From the NCBI RefSeq assembly GCF_001684965.1, contig NZ_MAYG01000012.1, forward strand, positions 434,001 to 498,000: 64,000 nt of DNA, given 5' to 3'. Positions 44,676 to 53,806 of this stretch are shown here, one piece after another (position 1 is the stretch's first letter; each line of letters opens with the position of its first letter). This DNA comes from Chryseobacterium arthrosphaerae (GTDB lineage Bacteria; Bacteroidota; Bacteroidia; Flavobacteriales; Weeksellaceae). The translations under genes and the position numbers were made by a program. The notes under the pieces are model-generated. The model saw only the letters and a list, made by a program, of their open reading frames with translations. It had not been told where the DNA came from and ran no database searches.

Positions 44676-45548
44676 TTGGACAAAAATCTCATTCAAAGAA
44701 CCATTTCAGGGATAGTTTATGTGGCTATCATCATTCTTTGTTCAACGCCATTGGGCGCACAACTGATCAATAGTATTGCACCGGGCCTTATCAAACAGCA
44801 GTATCTTTATCATGCATTAATGAGCCTGTTACTGGTTGTAGGGACCTGGGAGTGTGTAAAGATCATGAAGTTTGGAAAAGGATATGAGAAATGGGTGGTC
44901 TATCCGCTTGTCATTTTTATATTTTATATCTTTTCCAAAAGGTATTTTAATCACGATTTCTTTTTTGATTTCAGGCTGAGTGAGATTCTTGCATTGGCCC
45001 TCATCGGAATTGCCGTGGTGACTTTGTTCAAATATCCGAACGAACTGTATTTTGATAGCGGAAAGCTGATCTTTACGGTTATTTATGTAGCATTACCATT
45101 CAGCTTTGCTTTAGGTCTGCCTAAATTTTCAAGCTATAACGATACTTTCTCTCTGGAGGTTCTTTTCCTGTTTATCCTGATATGGAGCAGTGATACTTTT
45201 GCCTATCTGGTAGGTAAATTCTTTGGGAAGCATAAGATGGCTCCTAAAATTTCCCCTAAAAAAACATGGGAGGGATATATTGGCGGAGTTGTTCTTACGT
45301 TGGTTTTATCCTACTTTATAGAGCATTACCAGCCTGAGTTGAGAGGGAACTGGATGTTTGTAGGATTCCTTGTTGCAGCTTTTGCTCCGTTGGGTGATCT
45401 TGTAGAGAGCCAGCTGAAAAGAAATTTCGGGGTGAAAGACAGCGGAAACATTATTCCGGGACACGGAGGTGTTTTAGACAGGCTGGATAGTTTTATTATC
45501 TGTGTTCCTGTCGTATATTTGTACTTTATTTTAGAAAAATTTATTTAG
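44676..45548 (+). CDS. cdsA: Phosphatidate cytidylyltransferase
   Basis: Inner membrane enzyme of 290 residues with about eight helices that makes CDP-diacylglycerol from phosphatidate and CTP. The family signature is present near the C-terminus: APLGDLVESQLKRNFGVKDS followed by GNIIPGHGGVLDRLDS. Central motifs SSDTFAYLVGKFFGKHKMAP and SPKKTWEGYIGG are also typical. The only usable start is TTG at 44676, the second TTG start in a row. psd follows after 4 bp, so lipid head-group synthesis genes are coupled. Confidence 0.94.
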   Translation: MDKNLIQRTISGIVYVAIIILCSTPLGAQLINSIAPGLIKQQYLYHALMSLLLVVGTWECVKIMKFGKGYEKWVVYPLVIFIFYIFSKRYFNHDFFFDFRLSEILALALIGIAVVTLFKYPNELYFDSGKLIFTVIYVALPFSFALGLPKFSSYNDTFSLEVLFLFILIWSSDTFAYLVGKFFGKHKMAPKISPKKTWEGYIGGVVLTLVLSYFIEHYQPELRGNWMFVGFLVAAFAPLGDLVESQLKRNFGVKDSGNIIPGHGGVLDRLDSFIICVPVVYLYFILEKFI

Positions 45549-45552
45549 TCTC

Positions 45553-46209
45553 ATGAAATTACATAGAGAATCAAAAGGAACCATTACCCTGGCTACGATA
45601 CTTTTCATTGTATTGGGAGCCTTGGCGATCTATTTCCTTAAAATATGGTCACTGGTGATCATTGCACCATTATTGGTGGTTTACTGTCTTATATTCTGGT
45701 TCTTCAGAGTGCCGGACCGTACTATTCTTGACCACAAAGAAAATGTGATCGCTCCGGTTGACGGAAAGGTGGTAATGATCAAAGAAGTGGAAGAAGGAGA
45801 GTTCCTGAAAGGAAAAGCGATCCAGGTTTCCATCTTTATGTCACCGCTGAATGTGCATATCTGCAGATATCCGGTTTCAGGGAAAGTGATCTATAAAAAA
45901 TACCATCCGGGTAAATACCTTGTAGCGTGGCATGAGAAGTCCTCTACAGAAAATGAAAGAACAACGGTAGCGGTGGAAACTTTCACCAACCATAAAGTTG
46001 TCTTCAGACAGATTGCAGGATATGTGGCAAGAAGGATTGTTTTCTACTGTAATGAAGGTGATCAGGCTAAAGCCGGACATGAGTTTGGATTTATCAAATT
46101 CGGATCGAGAATGGATGTTTTTCTGCCGCTGGATACTGAAATCGTCTGTAAGATCGGTGATATTACCAAAGGTGGTCTGGATGTTATCGCCAGGCTTAAA
46201 GAAAATTAA
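45553..46209 (+). CDS. psd: Phosphatidylserine decarboxylase, short (archaeal-type) form
   Basis: Membrane enzyme of 218 residues making phosphatidylethanolamine from phosphatidylserine. An N-terminal hydrophobic hairpin (~12-50) precedes the decarboxylase domain with VIAPVDGKVVMI, VSIFMSPLNVHICRYPVSG, GYVARRIVFYCNEGD and the self-cleavage site FGSRMDVFLP, whose Ser would become the pyruvoyl group. This is the short proenzyme type seen in Bacteroidota. It starts 4 bp after cdsA and is followed by a terminator. Confidence 0.93.
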   Translation: MKLHRESKGTITLATILFIVLGALAIYFLKIWSLVIIAPLLVVYCLIFWFFRVPDRTILDHKENVIAPVDGKVVMIKEVEEGEFLKGKAIQVSIFMSPLNVHICRYPVSGKVIYKKYHPGKYLVAWHEKSSTENERTTVAVETFTNHKVVFRQIAGYVARRIVFYCNEGDQAKAGHEFGFIKFGSRMDVFLPLDTEIVCKIGDITKGGLDVIARLKEN

Positions 46210-46230
46210 ACGTTATTTTACTACAGAAAT

Positions 46231-46262
46231 AAGAGAGAGTCATAGGAATGGCTCTCTTTTTT
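46231..46262 (+). terminator. Intrinsic terminator of the cdsA-psd operon
   Basis: A ~13-bp stem (AAGAGAGAGTCAT pairing with ATGGCTCTCTTTT, two G-T pairs) with loop AGGA, ending in a T run, 22 bases after psd. Confidence 0.85.
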
Positions 46263-46621
46263 ATTTGATGAAAAACAACATCCGGGAATACATTGGGTCT
46301 GATCAGTCCGGACAGTCAATCTATGACTCTGATACAGACTTATAATTTTTTGCTTGTGATATTTCCATTGCAGGTAACCGATAGGATTTCGCGTATTAAA
46401 TGACAGATATCTGGCATTTTGTTTCATTGATATATGCCTTAATTTTAAGGTGTCTGCCTGGTAAAAGAGCTGTCTGCGATCATCGATACTCCGATACATT
46501 ATATCCAAAATATGATATAGGCAGGGTTAGTTAACTGTTAAAATTATAATAACCTTTTTAATATTATTTGTTGTTGCAATTCATTAAAAATTTAATAAAA
46601 TTTAAAAGTCATACGGACTTC
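46263..46621. other. Intergenic region before the membrane regulator gene
   Basis: No supported gene. Short frames on both strands cross the terminator or lack start context. No full promoter match was found; the last 70 bases are AT rich and include three consecutive TTG codons in frame with the next gene. Confidence 0.5.
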
Positions 46622-47590
46622 ATGACCGGTAATGAAACAGAAAGGATGAGTGTTGATGTTGAACGCAATGGCGTCAATCTTATCAACCGGTATTTGGCAT
46701 TATTATTTTTCATATTTCTATTTTATTCTGTTTTCATCATCGTCTTTTTCGGAGATATGTTTGTTTCAATATTTCTTATGATCATCACTTTTTTCTGGTT
46801 GATCTTAATTGCCGTTAATAAGAAAACAAACCACATGGAAAAGATACCGAAGACTTTCGATACCTGTATTTTTGTTCTGTTGACGTTTATAGTTAGTTTT
46901 TTTAATACATATACTTATAAAAATGCCGGTGTAGAATATTTTTATTTTTGCCTGCTGTTTGCCGTTCCATTTTTTTTCAATTATAAAAAAGATTCTTTTT
47001 TCATTTTTTTTATTGTGTTTATCATCAGTATCAATTTTATCGGCTGTATATATTTTGATTTTGACTTCTTACCCAGAAGCACTTATTTGAAAGAAACTGA
47101 TCTTAATACGATAAGGCTGTGGAACATCCTGTTTGCCATTTCATCTTTCCTTATGGATGTCATTTTTATTACCCAAAAGGACATGCTGATCAGAGGATTA
47201 ATGGTAGATACCAAAAGAAAAGACTCCAAAATCAGAGATTTAGTGAAGACCAATGCAGAACTGATGAAACATCAGATGCTCAGTAATTATATTACAGAAG
47301 ATGATATTCAGGAGATTGTATGGCTGGCAGAAAATAACTCTCCTTTATTCTTTGAAAAGTTTCAAATGTTTTTCCCCCATTTTTTTCCGGATATTCTGGA
47401 GATCAGTCCCAAGCTTATTCATTCTGAACTGCACTATTGTGCCTTGATGAAACTTGATTTCGATACTAAAAAAATAGCGCAGTGTACCAATAACAGTGTG
47501 CGTGCCGTAGAAAGTAAAAAGTACAGAATAAGAAAGAAACTCAGCATACCCTCTGAAGTAAATATCAATAGTTTTATTATCAAAATCTAG
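46622..47590 (+). CDS. Membrane-anchored LuxR-like HTH regulator
   Basis: Protein of 322 residues from ATG 46622; an in-frame TTG at 46568 would add 18 residues. About six hydrophobic helices fill residues ~25-190 (YLALLFFIFLFYSVFIIVFF, FVLLTFIVSFFNTYTY, WNILFAISSFLMDVIFI). A charged coiled stretch follows (KRKDSKIRDLVKTNAELMKH), then a C-terminal helix-turn-helix: LHYCALMKLDFDTKKIAQCT with VRAVESKKYRIRKKLSI. That tail matches the LuxR-like HTH of Bacteroidota regulators that sit after TPR or membrane sensors. A membrane-bound transcription factor is inferred. The secreted 600-residue protein downstream may be its target. Confidence 0.75.
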   Translation: MTGNETERMSVDVERNGVNLINRYLALLFFIFLFYSVFIIVFFGDMFVSIFLMIITFFWLILIAVNKKTNHMEKIPKTFDTCIFVLLTFIVSFFNTYTYKNAGVEYFYFCLLFAVPFFFNYKKDSFFIFFIVFIISINFIGCIYFDFDFLPRSTYLKETDLNTIRLWNILFAISSFLMDVIFITQKDMLIRGLMVDTKRKDSKIRDLVKTNAELMKHQMLSNYITEDDIQEIVWLAENNSPLFFEKFQMFFPHFFPDILEISPKLIHSELHYCALMKLDFDTKKIAQCTNNSVRAVESKKYRIRKKLSIPSEVNINSFIIKI

Positions 47591-47786
47591 AGTTTCATAA
47601 TCAAAGCCTTCTGAAAATTAAAGAACGGGAAGATACACGGCCTTAGACTTTGAGTCCTGCTCTTACTGACTGTATGAAAATTCAAATCCGCTCACTTTTG
47701 GCTGTATACGTTGCAATATGTGAGTTTTACCACGTAATGAGTAGTATTGCGTATTGGTTTTTTCTGTTCTAAGTGGCTACGCAAAT

Positions 47787-47794
47787 TAATTTTG
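47787..47794 (+). promoter_or_regulatory. -7 promoter element for the 600-residue secreted protein
   Basis: TAATTTTG matches TAnnTTTG, 38 bases before the ATG. The 240-base gap from the regulator gene shows no terminator hairpin I could identify. Confidence 0.45.
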
Positions 47795-47831
47795 TTTCGA
47801 AAAATTTTTTAATTCACTAAATAAATTTAAC

Positions 47832-49634
47832 ATGATGAAAACAAAATTATCAACGGCCGGAATAAGGCTTTTGTTACTGGCTTTGCTATTAACTTTTGGA
47901 GTGTTTTACTCGCAAGCCAACAACGGCGCTGTAGGAATTAATACTACAACCCCAAACCCGAATTCCGTTTTAGATGTTGTTTCCGGAAATAACAATAAAG
48001 GAATACTCATTCCAAGGCTTACTGAAGCTCAAAGGGACGCAATAGTAATTAATAAAGCAACAGATAACGGTCTTACCATTTATAATACAACGGAAAATTG
48101 TTTAAATTATTGGAGTGCCATAGATGATGAATGGAAAAGTGTCTGCGGGCAGCTGGGAAAAGCTGTTTTTACAATAGACTGTTCTGCGACTAAAGCACAG
48201 GGAAGCTACGTAAAAGGAAAAGAGCTTGGCAGTTCCAATTATCTGAGTGTTTCCGTTAATGTAACGAAGCCGGGAAATTATACCATTTCCGGAACTACCT
48301 CCAACGGATACAATTTCTATGGAACAGGAGTTTTTCTCAATGCAGGAGTGCAGACCATTCAGGTTCCGGGACAGGGAATTCCACAGAACATCCAGTCAGA
48401 TACTGTAGAAATGAATATAAATGGTGCAGACGTTACATGTACACCCCCAGTTACCATTTCTGTTCTCAGCCCGGCAGGTTCCTATACAATGAGCTGTGGA
48501 AGCGCAAAAGCAAACGGTGTATATAAAGTGGGTGTACCGCTTACGGCTTCCAATACCATTACTTTACCGGTAAATGTTTCAGCATTGGGAAGTTATACGA
48601 TTACAACCAATACGGTTGACGGAATTTCTTTCAACGGATCCGGAACCTTTACTTCCACAGGAAATCAAAATGTAACTTTATACGGAACGGGAACTCCATC
48701 GTCTACATCAGTAAAAACAATTACGGTTACTTCTGACAGCCAGGGAGGTGTATCTACCACATGTTCTGTGAATGTTGTGGTTGCCATCCCTAAGAAAACC
48801 GTTCTTCACATCGGAGCGGAGACAGCTTACGGCTATAGTGCTTACACAGGGCCTTCAAGAAGACTGATGGATTCCCCTTCAAATTTCGGAACCACAGCTT
48901 CGAGTATTGTAAAATATGAAGGCTTTAACCATATATCCTTGGGGAATAGCCCTTCAGCATCAGCTCTTCAGGCTGCCCTTAACAATAAACCTGATATCGT
49001 AATAATAGGCTTCAGCTATGCACCTGATGCTGCTTCAGCGTCACATATCGCTTCTTATCTGAATAAAAAAGGAGTTGTAATTGCCCTTATGGAAGAGCCT
49101 TTAAGTATTCAGAGAATGTTCCAGGCAATATATGCTGACCCTACCATTTCTGCATCCCATGGATCGGGTGCCGGATCTGTTTATTCACTTGTCAGTACAG
49201 ATGATCCTATACTGAACGGACCCTTCGGAGATGTGAGAGGAAAATTGTGGGGCGAAGATGCTTCTGTCACTGTAAATATTTCCGGGCTTACAAGCGGTTT
49301 TATTCCTTACAGTTATTCACAGGCCATCAACGTTTCTGGTTCAAGAAACGGAGTTTCAGGATTGAGAAGCAGCAATGTAAATCTTGTCTGGTTTGGTGAC
49401 GGAGGTTTTTTAAGTAACAGTAATGCCGACGGAAGTCAAATTACAAGTAATACCATTACGCCTTTTGTTGCTCCAAGTTCAGGAGGATATTTCCCGGTTG
49501 AAAAATCTTCTTACGGGGTTGCTGGGAACGGATATGCTTTAGGATCAATGCAGGTGCAGAACTCTATACTGTTTGCCAATATGGTTGCCTGGGCAGTTCA
49601 ACAGGCAGAATCCAACGGAATAAACACCCAATGA
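47832..49634 (+). CDS. Large secreted protein with two repeats and a Rossmann-like C-terminal half
   Basis: Exported protein of 600 residues of unknown function. After the signal peptide (~1-31) is the flavobacterial motif VGINTTTPNPNSVLDVVSGN, then KGILIPRLTEAQRDAI, common in surface proteins. Two related ~85-residue beta repeats follow (CSATKAQGSYVKGKELGSSN and CGSAKANGVYKVGVPLTASN, each ending in a GTGxP turn). The last ~270 residues start KKTVLHIGAETAYGYSAYTG and alternate strands and helices (KPDIVIIGFSYAPDAAS, KKGVVIALMEEP), like a ThuA or class-I glutamine-amidotransferase-like fold; this comparison is tentative. No T9SS tail is evident. A strong terminator follows. Confidence 0.8.
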   Translation: MMKTKLSTAGIRLLLLALLLTFGVFYSQANNGAVGINTTTPNPNSVLDVVSGNNNKGILIPRLTEAQRDAIVINKATDNGLTIYNTTENCLNYWSAIDDEWKSVCGQLGKAVFTIDCSATKAQGSYVKGKELGSSNYLSVSVNVTKPGNYTISGTTSNGYNFYGTGVFLNAGVQTIQVPGQGIPQNIQSDTVEMNINGADVTCTPPVTISVLSPAGSYTMSCGSAKANGVYKVGVPLTASNTITLPVNVSALGSYTITTNTVDGISFNGSGTFTSTGNQNVTLYGTGTPSSTSVKTITVTSDSQGGVSTTCSVNVVVAIPKKTVLHIGAETAYGYSAYTGPSRRLMDSPSNFGTTASSIVKYEGFNHISLGNSPSASALQAALNNKPDIVIIGFSYAPDAASASHIASYLNKKGVVIALMEEPLSIQRMFQAIYADPTISASHGSGAGSVYSLVSTDDPILNGPFGDVRGKLWGEDASVTVNISGLTSGFIPYSYSQAINVSGSRNGVSGLRSSNVNLVWFGDGGFLSNSNADGSQITSNTITPFVAPSSGGYFPVEKSSYGVAGNGYALGSMQVQNSILFANMVAWAVQQAESNGINTQ

Positions 49635-49654
49635 TGAAAAGCTTTTAAAGACAG

Positions 49655-49684
49655 CTCCGGTACGGTATCGTACCGGAGTTTTTT
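49655..49684 (+). terminator. Intrinsic terminator
   Basis: A 10-bp perfect GC-rich stem CTCCGGTACG / CGTACCGGAG with loop GTAT and a T6 run, 20 bases after the secreted protein's stop. Its T run touches the stop codon of the convergent DUF1801 gene. Confidence 0.93.
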
Positions 49685-50030
49685 ATTTTATATACTTTTT
49701 CACCTCCTCAAGCAGGTTCAGAATAAACTCTAAAGGTAAATCACTTTCTGCATCAATTAAAAGGATTTTAAACTTCTTTCTGCCATCCTGGATCAGCTCA
49801 GGGTAGTCAAGCCTATCGCCATGATAAAAGCTCAGGTAATGCTTTTGATACTTTTTGCTGTAATAGAAATAGCACAGCATTTTCTTTCTGTATTTGATAA
49901 AAGGAAGCCCGAAGCTCAATGTTTCTGTAATGTTTTCCGTATCGGAAGCAAGGATTTTCTCCCGCAAAAAAAGAAGAGTACTTCTTTCAGGCTCTTCGAT
50001 TCTGTAGAAATACTCTTGTATAGGATTCAT
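49683..50030 (-). CDS. DUF1801 (YdhG-like) domain protein
   Basis: Small soluble protein of 115 residues resembling DUF1801. The typical opening helix-strand pattern is IQEYFYRIEEPERSTLLFLREKIL, followed by ETLSFGLPFIKYRKKMLCYFYY and YLSFYHGDRLDYPELI. Members have a small SRPBCC/frataxin-like alpha-beta fold; the function is not known. It follows the ABC exporter gene by 19 bp on the same strand and is probably cotranscribed with it. Confidence 0.78.
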   Translation of the reverse strand: MNPIQEYFYRIEEPERSTLLFLREKILASDTENITETLSFGLPFIKYRKKMLCYFYYSKKYQKHYLSFYHGDRLDYPELIQDGRKKFKILLIDAESDLPLEFILNLLEEVKKYIK

Positions 50031-50049
50031 TGAATGTAATTAAATGATT

Positions 50050-51888
50050 TTAGTCAAAGTTCTGTAATTCAACAAGCTTGTTGTACATTCCTTTTCTGGC
50101 AATAAGATCATGGTGGGTTCCCTGTTCTACAATGGTTCCTTTTTCCATTACTACAATCCAGTCTGCCTTCTGGATGGTTGAAAGCCTGTGGGCAATCACA
50201 AGGGAAGTTCTGTTTTCCATCATCTTTTCAAGGGCATCCTGAACGAATCTTTCGGATTCCGTATCCAATGCTGACGTCGCTTCATCAAGGATCATGATCG
50301 GTGGATTTTTCAATACAGCTCTTGCAATGGAAACTCTTTGCTTCTGACCTCCGGAAAGTTTATTTCCGTCATCTCCGATATTGGTGTCATAGCCTTCAGA
50401 AAGACCGGTGATGAACGTGTCTGCATTGGCAATTTTAGCGGCTGCAATCACTTCTTCTCTGGTGGCATCAGGTTTACCCATCAGAATATTGTTATAAACA
50501 GAATCATTAAACAATACGGATTCCTGGGTTACCATTCCGAGAAGCTGGCGGTAGTCCTGCAGCTTTAAATGTTTGATATCTGTGCCGTCAATCAGGATTT
50601 GTCCTTCAGAAACATCATAAAATCTCGCTAAAAGATTGGCAATAGTTGTTTTACCACTTCCGCTTTGTCCTACCAGTGCAACGGTTTTTCCTTTTGGAAT
50701 GGTAAGATTAAAGTTCTTAAGGATAAGATTGGCTTTATCATAGTAGAATCCAATGTTATTGAATTCAATAGTATTCTGAAGAGTGGAAATAGAAACAGGT
50801 TCTGCAATTTCTTCGATTTTAACGTCTGCTTCAAGAATTTCCAATACTCTTTTCAGAGAAGCTTCCCCTTTTTGTACGTTAGAAATAGATGAAGATAAAG
50901 TTTTTGCAGGAGGTAAGATCTGGAAGAACATTCCTAAAAAAACCAGGAAACCTGCAGGCGATAAACTTTGATCTACAATAATCTGTTTCCCACCATACCA
51001 TGCAATGATCAGAAAGGTGATAGAACCTAGAAATTCACTCATCGGCGATGCCAGTTCTTTTTTTCTTCCCAGACTCATCGAGCTTGAGATCCATCTGTTC
51101 ATAGACTGCATAAAACGGTTGTCCATAATCTTTTCAGCATTAAATATCTTGATAACCTTTGAAGATTTCAGTGTTTCGTCTACGATAGAGAAGATGGTTC
51201 CCAGTTCATGCTGTGCTTCATGAGAATCCTTTTTAAGACTTTTTCCAATCAATGCGATCATCGTTCCCATTACAGGCAGTACCAGTAAAGAGAAAAGCGT
51301 CATTTCCGGGCTTACAATAAATAAAGAGATCAGGGTACTGATCAACATAAAAGGAGCGTTGATTAATTCAACCAAACTTCCCAGGATATTTCCTTCCACT
51401 TCCCCCACGTCATTAGACATACGGGACATCATATCTCCCTTTCTGCTTTCGGTAAAAAATGAAACGGGTAACGACAGTATTTTTCTGTACATTGCACCAC
51501 GCAGATCTTTGGTAACTCCTACACGGTAATTGATCAGAAGTAATGCGCCCAAATATCTGAAAACATTTCTTAAAAGGAACATAAAGGCTGTAATGATACA
51601 CAGCCAGGCAAGAACCTTGAGAGAACCGTACTCGCTGACCAAAGATTGTATATAGTAATTGGAATATTCTTTCGCATAGGAAAAAAAGTCTATGATATCA
51701 CCTGAATAAACTGGTGCAGCAGTATGTTTTTCTGATTTTATAGTGCCAAAAAGCATTCCCAAAACGGGTAGGATAGTTCCTAAAGAAGCAATCTGAAATA
51801 CAGAATACAGGATGTTGAAAAATAAACTTCCGTAGATATATTTTTGGTGGGGTCTCGCGAACCTCAGAATTTTTTTATACTCGTTCAT
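50050..51888 (-). CDS. ABC exporter, MsbA-like half-transporter
   Basis: Fused permease-ATPase of 612 residues. Six helices occupy ~15-330. The nucleotide-binding domain (~370-600) has Walker A GQSGSGKTT, the Q-loop GMVTQESVLFND, the signature LSGGQKQRVSIARAVL, Walker B PPIMILDEATSALD and the H-loop IAHRLSTI. Such homodimeric exporters flip lipid A-core (MsbA), other lipids or drugs. MsbA is plausible in a Gram-negative host, but sequence alone does not settle the cargo. A - strand TAATTTTG element (51909-51916) lies 20 bases upstream of the ATG. Confidence 0.9.
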   Translation of the reverse strand: MNEYKKILRFARPHQKYIYGSLFFNILYSVFQIASLGTILPVLGMLFGTIKSEKHTAAPVYSGDIIDFFSYAKEYSNYYIQSLVSEYGSLKVLAWLCIITAFMFLLRNVFRYLGALLLINYRVGVTKDLRGAMYRKILSLPVSFFTESRKGDMMSRMSNDVGEVEGNILGSLVELINAPFMLISTLISLFIVSPEMTLFSLLVLPVMGTMIALIGKSLKKDSHEAQHELGTIFSIVDETLKSSKVIKIFNAEKIMDNRFMQSMNRWISSSMSLGRKKELASPMSEFLGSITFLIIAWYGGKQIIVDQSLSPAGFLVFLGMFFQILPPAKTLSSSISNVQKGEASLKRVLEILEADVKIEEIAEPVSISTLQNTIEFNNIGFYYDKANLILKNFNLTIPKGKTVALVGQSGSGKTTIANLLARFYDVSEGQILIDGTDIKHLKLQDYRQLLGMVTQESVLFNDSVYNNILMGKPDATREEVIAAAKIANADTFITGLSEGYDTNIGDDGNKLSGGQKQRVSIARAVLKNPPIMILDEATSALDTESERFVQDALEKMMENRTSLVIAHRLSTIQKADWIVVMEKGTIVEQGTHHDLIARKGMYNKLVELQNFD

Positions 51889-52245
51889 TCAATGAAAAAA
51901 TTGGATAGCAAAATTACGTAAAATTAAAAGATAAGACGTTCTTAATCCTCTTTTACTTTAATGGATATGTTCCAAAATATGGGGATTTGTTACAAATGCC
52001 TGACATTTAAACTGATATTATTTAAATAAAGCATTTTTTGATTGAAAAATGTACAGGATAATCCAACGAACAGTATTGTGAAAAAAGAAGCGGAAAGGGG
52101 GATGAATAATGTAAAATAAAAATAGAGTAAAACCGCCCTTTCAGACGGTTTTTATAGTTTTTTAGCCACTGATTCACAAGTAAAAATGTTCGTGAATTAA
52201 TGACAATTAAAATAGCTCAGTTGTTATAGGCTTGATCTGCAGGAT
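51889..52245. other. Intergenic region: promoter of the ABC exporter and terminator of the M28 gene
   Basis: No gene seen. It holds a - strand TAATTTTG element (51909-51916) for the exporter gene and a hairpin AAAACCG / CGGTTTT (52129-52152) that would end the M28 peptidase transcript. The rest is AT rich without evident structure. Confidence 0.55.
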
Positions 52246-53166
52246 TTAGAATTTTACCTGATCATTGTATTTCGGAGCAAAATTTTTAGGATTCAGTTTT
52301 TCCAGCGTTTTACCGAAATTATTGATGATCTGGGTCATATTGTCAAAGTCAACCACATTGATGTCATCATTCTCGTGATGGTAATGGGTGGCTTTCGTCA
52401 TATCAACCGTTGAAAATGAATGGGCAATGATTTTCTTTTTCACAAAGCTTACATTATCTGAGCGATAGAAGAGCTGTTGTTTTGCATAAGGATCCTGGTT
52501 TATTTTTAATCCGTTGACAGCATATTGATTAAAAAGCTCATCCAGATCAGAGAACCCGTCTCCGGTCATATATAATGCATTTTTACCCCACTGGGATTCT
52601 GTAGCCACCATTTCAAAATTGAAAAGAGCTGTCATATTATTGTAGATCTTATCCAGATTTTTATCTTCCGATAGGGCTCTTGAGCCCAGCATTCCCTTTT
52701 CTTCCCCGTTGAAGGCCATGAAAACCATTGAAAATTCAGGTTTTTTATTTTTGAAATAATCGGCAATTCCTACAAGCGTTGTAATCCCGCTGGCATCATC
52801 ATCAGCTCCGTTATATATATTGTCACCGGTTTTGTCACTGGTTCCTATATGATCGAAATGGCCGGAAAAGCCGAGGTATTTATCCGTTTTTCCTTTTTTT
52901 ACACCACATACATTATAAGCCTTTTGGCCTTTATATTCAAAAGGGATCAGGTAAGAATTTCCTGTACAGTATTCAAGTTTGTTTTCTTTGAAAAGGTTAG
53001 CAATATAATGGGCTGCATTTTCATTTTCGGGAGTCCAGATTTCACGTCCTTTCATTTCATCTGAAGCCAGCGTGGAAATAACTGTTTTTATTCTTTCTTT
53101 CGAAACTTCCTGTGCAAAGGTAGCTATTGAGAAAAGGGATAAAGTAAGATAAGTTAGCTTTTTCAT
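52246..53166 (-). CDS. M28 family metallo-aminopeptidase, exported
   Basis: Exported zinc peptidase of 306 residues with signal peptide MKKLTYLTLSLFSIATFAQ. Two-zinc ligand motifs of the M28 family are seen in order: FSGHFDHIGT (His, Asp), YNGADDDASG (bridging Asp), AFNGEEKGMLGS (catalytic and ligand Glu pair) and a C-terminal THYHHENDD segment that supplies the last His. The likely location is the periplasm or outside, where it would trim N-terminal residues of peptides, possibly leucine- or glutaminyl-type; specificity cannot be called. Monocistronic. Confidence 0.9.
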   Translation of the reverse strand: MKKLTYLTLSLFSIATFAQEVSKERIKTVISTLASDEMKGREIWTPENENAAHYIANLFKENKLEYCTGNSYLIPFEYKGQKAYNVCGVKKGKTDKYLGFSGHFDHIGTSDKTGDNIYNGADDDASGITTLVGIADYFKNKKPEFSMVFMAFNGEEKGMLGSRALSEDKNLDKIYNNMTALFNFEMVATESQWGKNALYMTGDGFSDLDELFNQYAVNGLKINQDPYAKQQLFYRSDNVSFVKKKIIAHSFSTVDMTKATHYHHENDDINVVDFDNMTQIINNFGKTLEKLNPKNFAPKYNDQVKF

Positions 53167-53318
53167 TGTCTTTTATTAAAAGTTATAGAATCTGTCGTTA
53201 CTTTTACTGAAAAGTTGCAGGAAGTTACATAAATTAATTTAAATGGGCCTGTGCTGAAGGATTTTAGAAAGCATTTCGGTATTATAGCCTATAATACTAT
53301 AAAGAATAAGAACAATAA

Positions 53319-53346
53319 AAAACAGCTCCTGTAAAGAAGCTGTTCT
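53319..53346 (-). terminator. Terminator of the DUF4293 gene
   Basis: On the - strand GAACAGCTTC-TTTACA-GGAGCTGTTTTTT forms a stem with a T6 run, about 23 bases past the stop codon at 53369. Confidence 0.8.
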
Positions 53347-53368
53347 CACTCAAAAAATCGTTGTAAGG

Positions 53369-53758
53369 CTATCGAAGTCTGTCTACAGATTTTACGAGCC
53401 TCTCATCTTTACGGATGTATACGTTTGCAATAAGCAGACAGATCACCGCAATCAATGGGAAAACCGGCTCAATACCCTTCTCAGGAAACTGAATTCCTCC
53501 GGATAAGTTTAGTAACCAGTACGCCAATACACCAATCAACAAAGCGTTTATAATGATGCTGATGGTATTCAGCAAAATTTGTCTTTTTCTGTTTTTAAAA
53601 CTGAATATACTTAATGCTCCTATTATCACAAGCACTATGCAGCCGATATTCAACACAGGAATACTGTCTGAAATGACAACATCCTGCCCCGTTATAAATA
53701 GGAAAACAGCAGCCAGAACTGCCAATAATGTCCATATAGTTTGTATTCTCTGTAGCAT
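53369..53758 (-). CDS. DUF4293 four-helix membrane protein
   Basis: Membrane protein of 129 residues with four hydrophobic segments (TIWTLLAVLAAVFLFITG, IGCIVLVIIGALSIFSF, TISIIINALLIGVLAYWLLN, VFPLIAVICLLIANVYI), matching DUF4293. Flavobacteria keep it divergent from rho, as here. No function is established. Its promoter overlaps face to face with that of rho (see 53777-53823), which ties expression of the two genes. Confidence 0.86.
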   Translation of the reverse strand: MLQRIQTIWTLLAVLAAVFLFITGQDVVISDSIPVLNIGCIVLVIIGALSIFSFKNRKRQILLNTISIIINALLIGVLAYWLLNLSGGIQFPEKGIEPVFPLIAVICLLIANVYIRKDERLVKSVDRLR

Positions 53759-53776
53759 TGAATATTAAATTCTTGG

Positions 53777-53806
53777 CAAAAATAATATAAATTTTGCACA
53801 ATTCAA
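53777..53806 (-). promoter_or_regulatory. Complete Bacteroidota promoter for the DUF4293 gene
   Basis: On the - strand TTG (53806-53804) is followed after exactly 19 bases by TATTTTTG (53784-53777), fitting TTG-N19-TAnnTTTG. The ATG is 19 bases downstream. Confidence 0.7.

Noticed and set aside
45998..46508. Short frames over the psd end and following gap on both strands
   Set aside because: They cross the psd terminator and overlap psd; no family or start signal.
47591..47831. Possible small RNA or tRNA in the gap after the regulator
   Set aside because: No cloverleaf, strong hairpin or terminator could be found; only a -7 element for the next gene.
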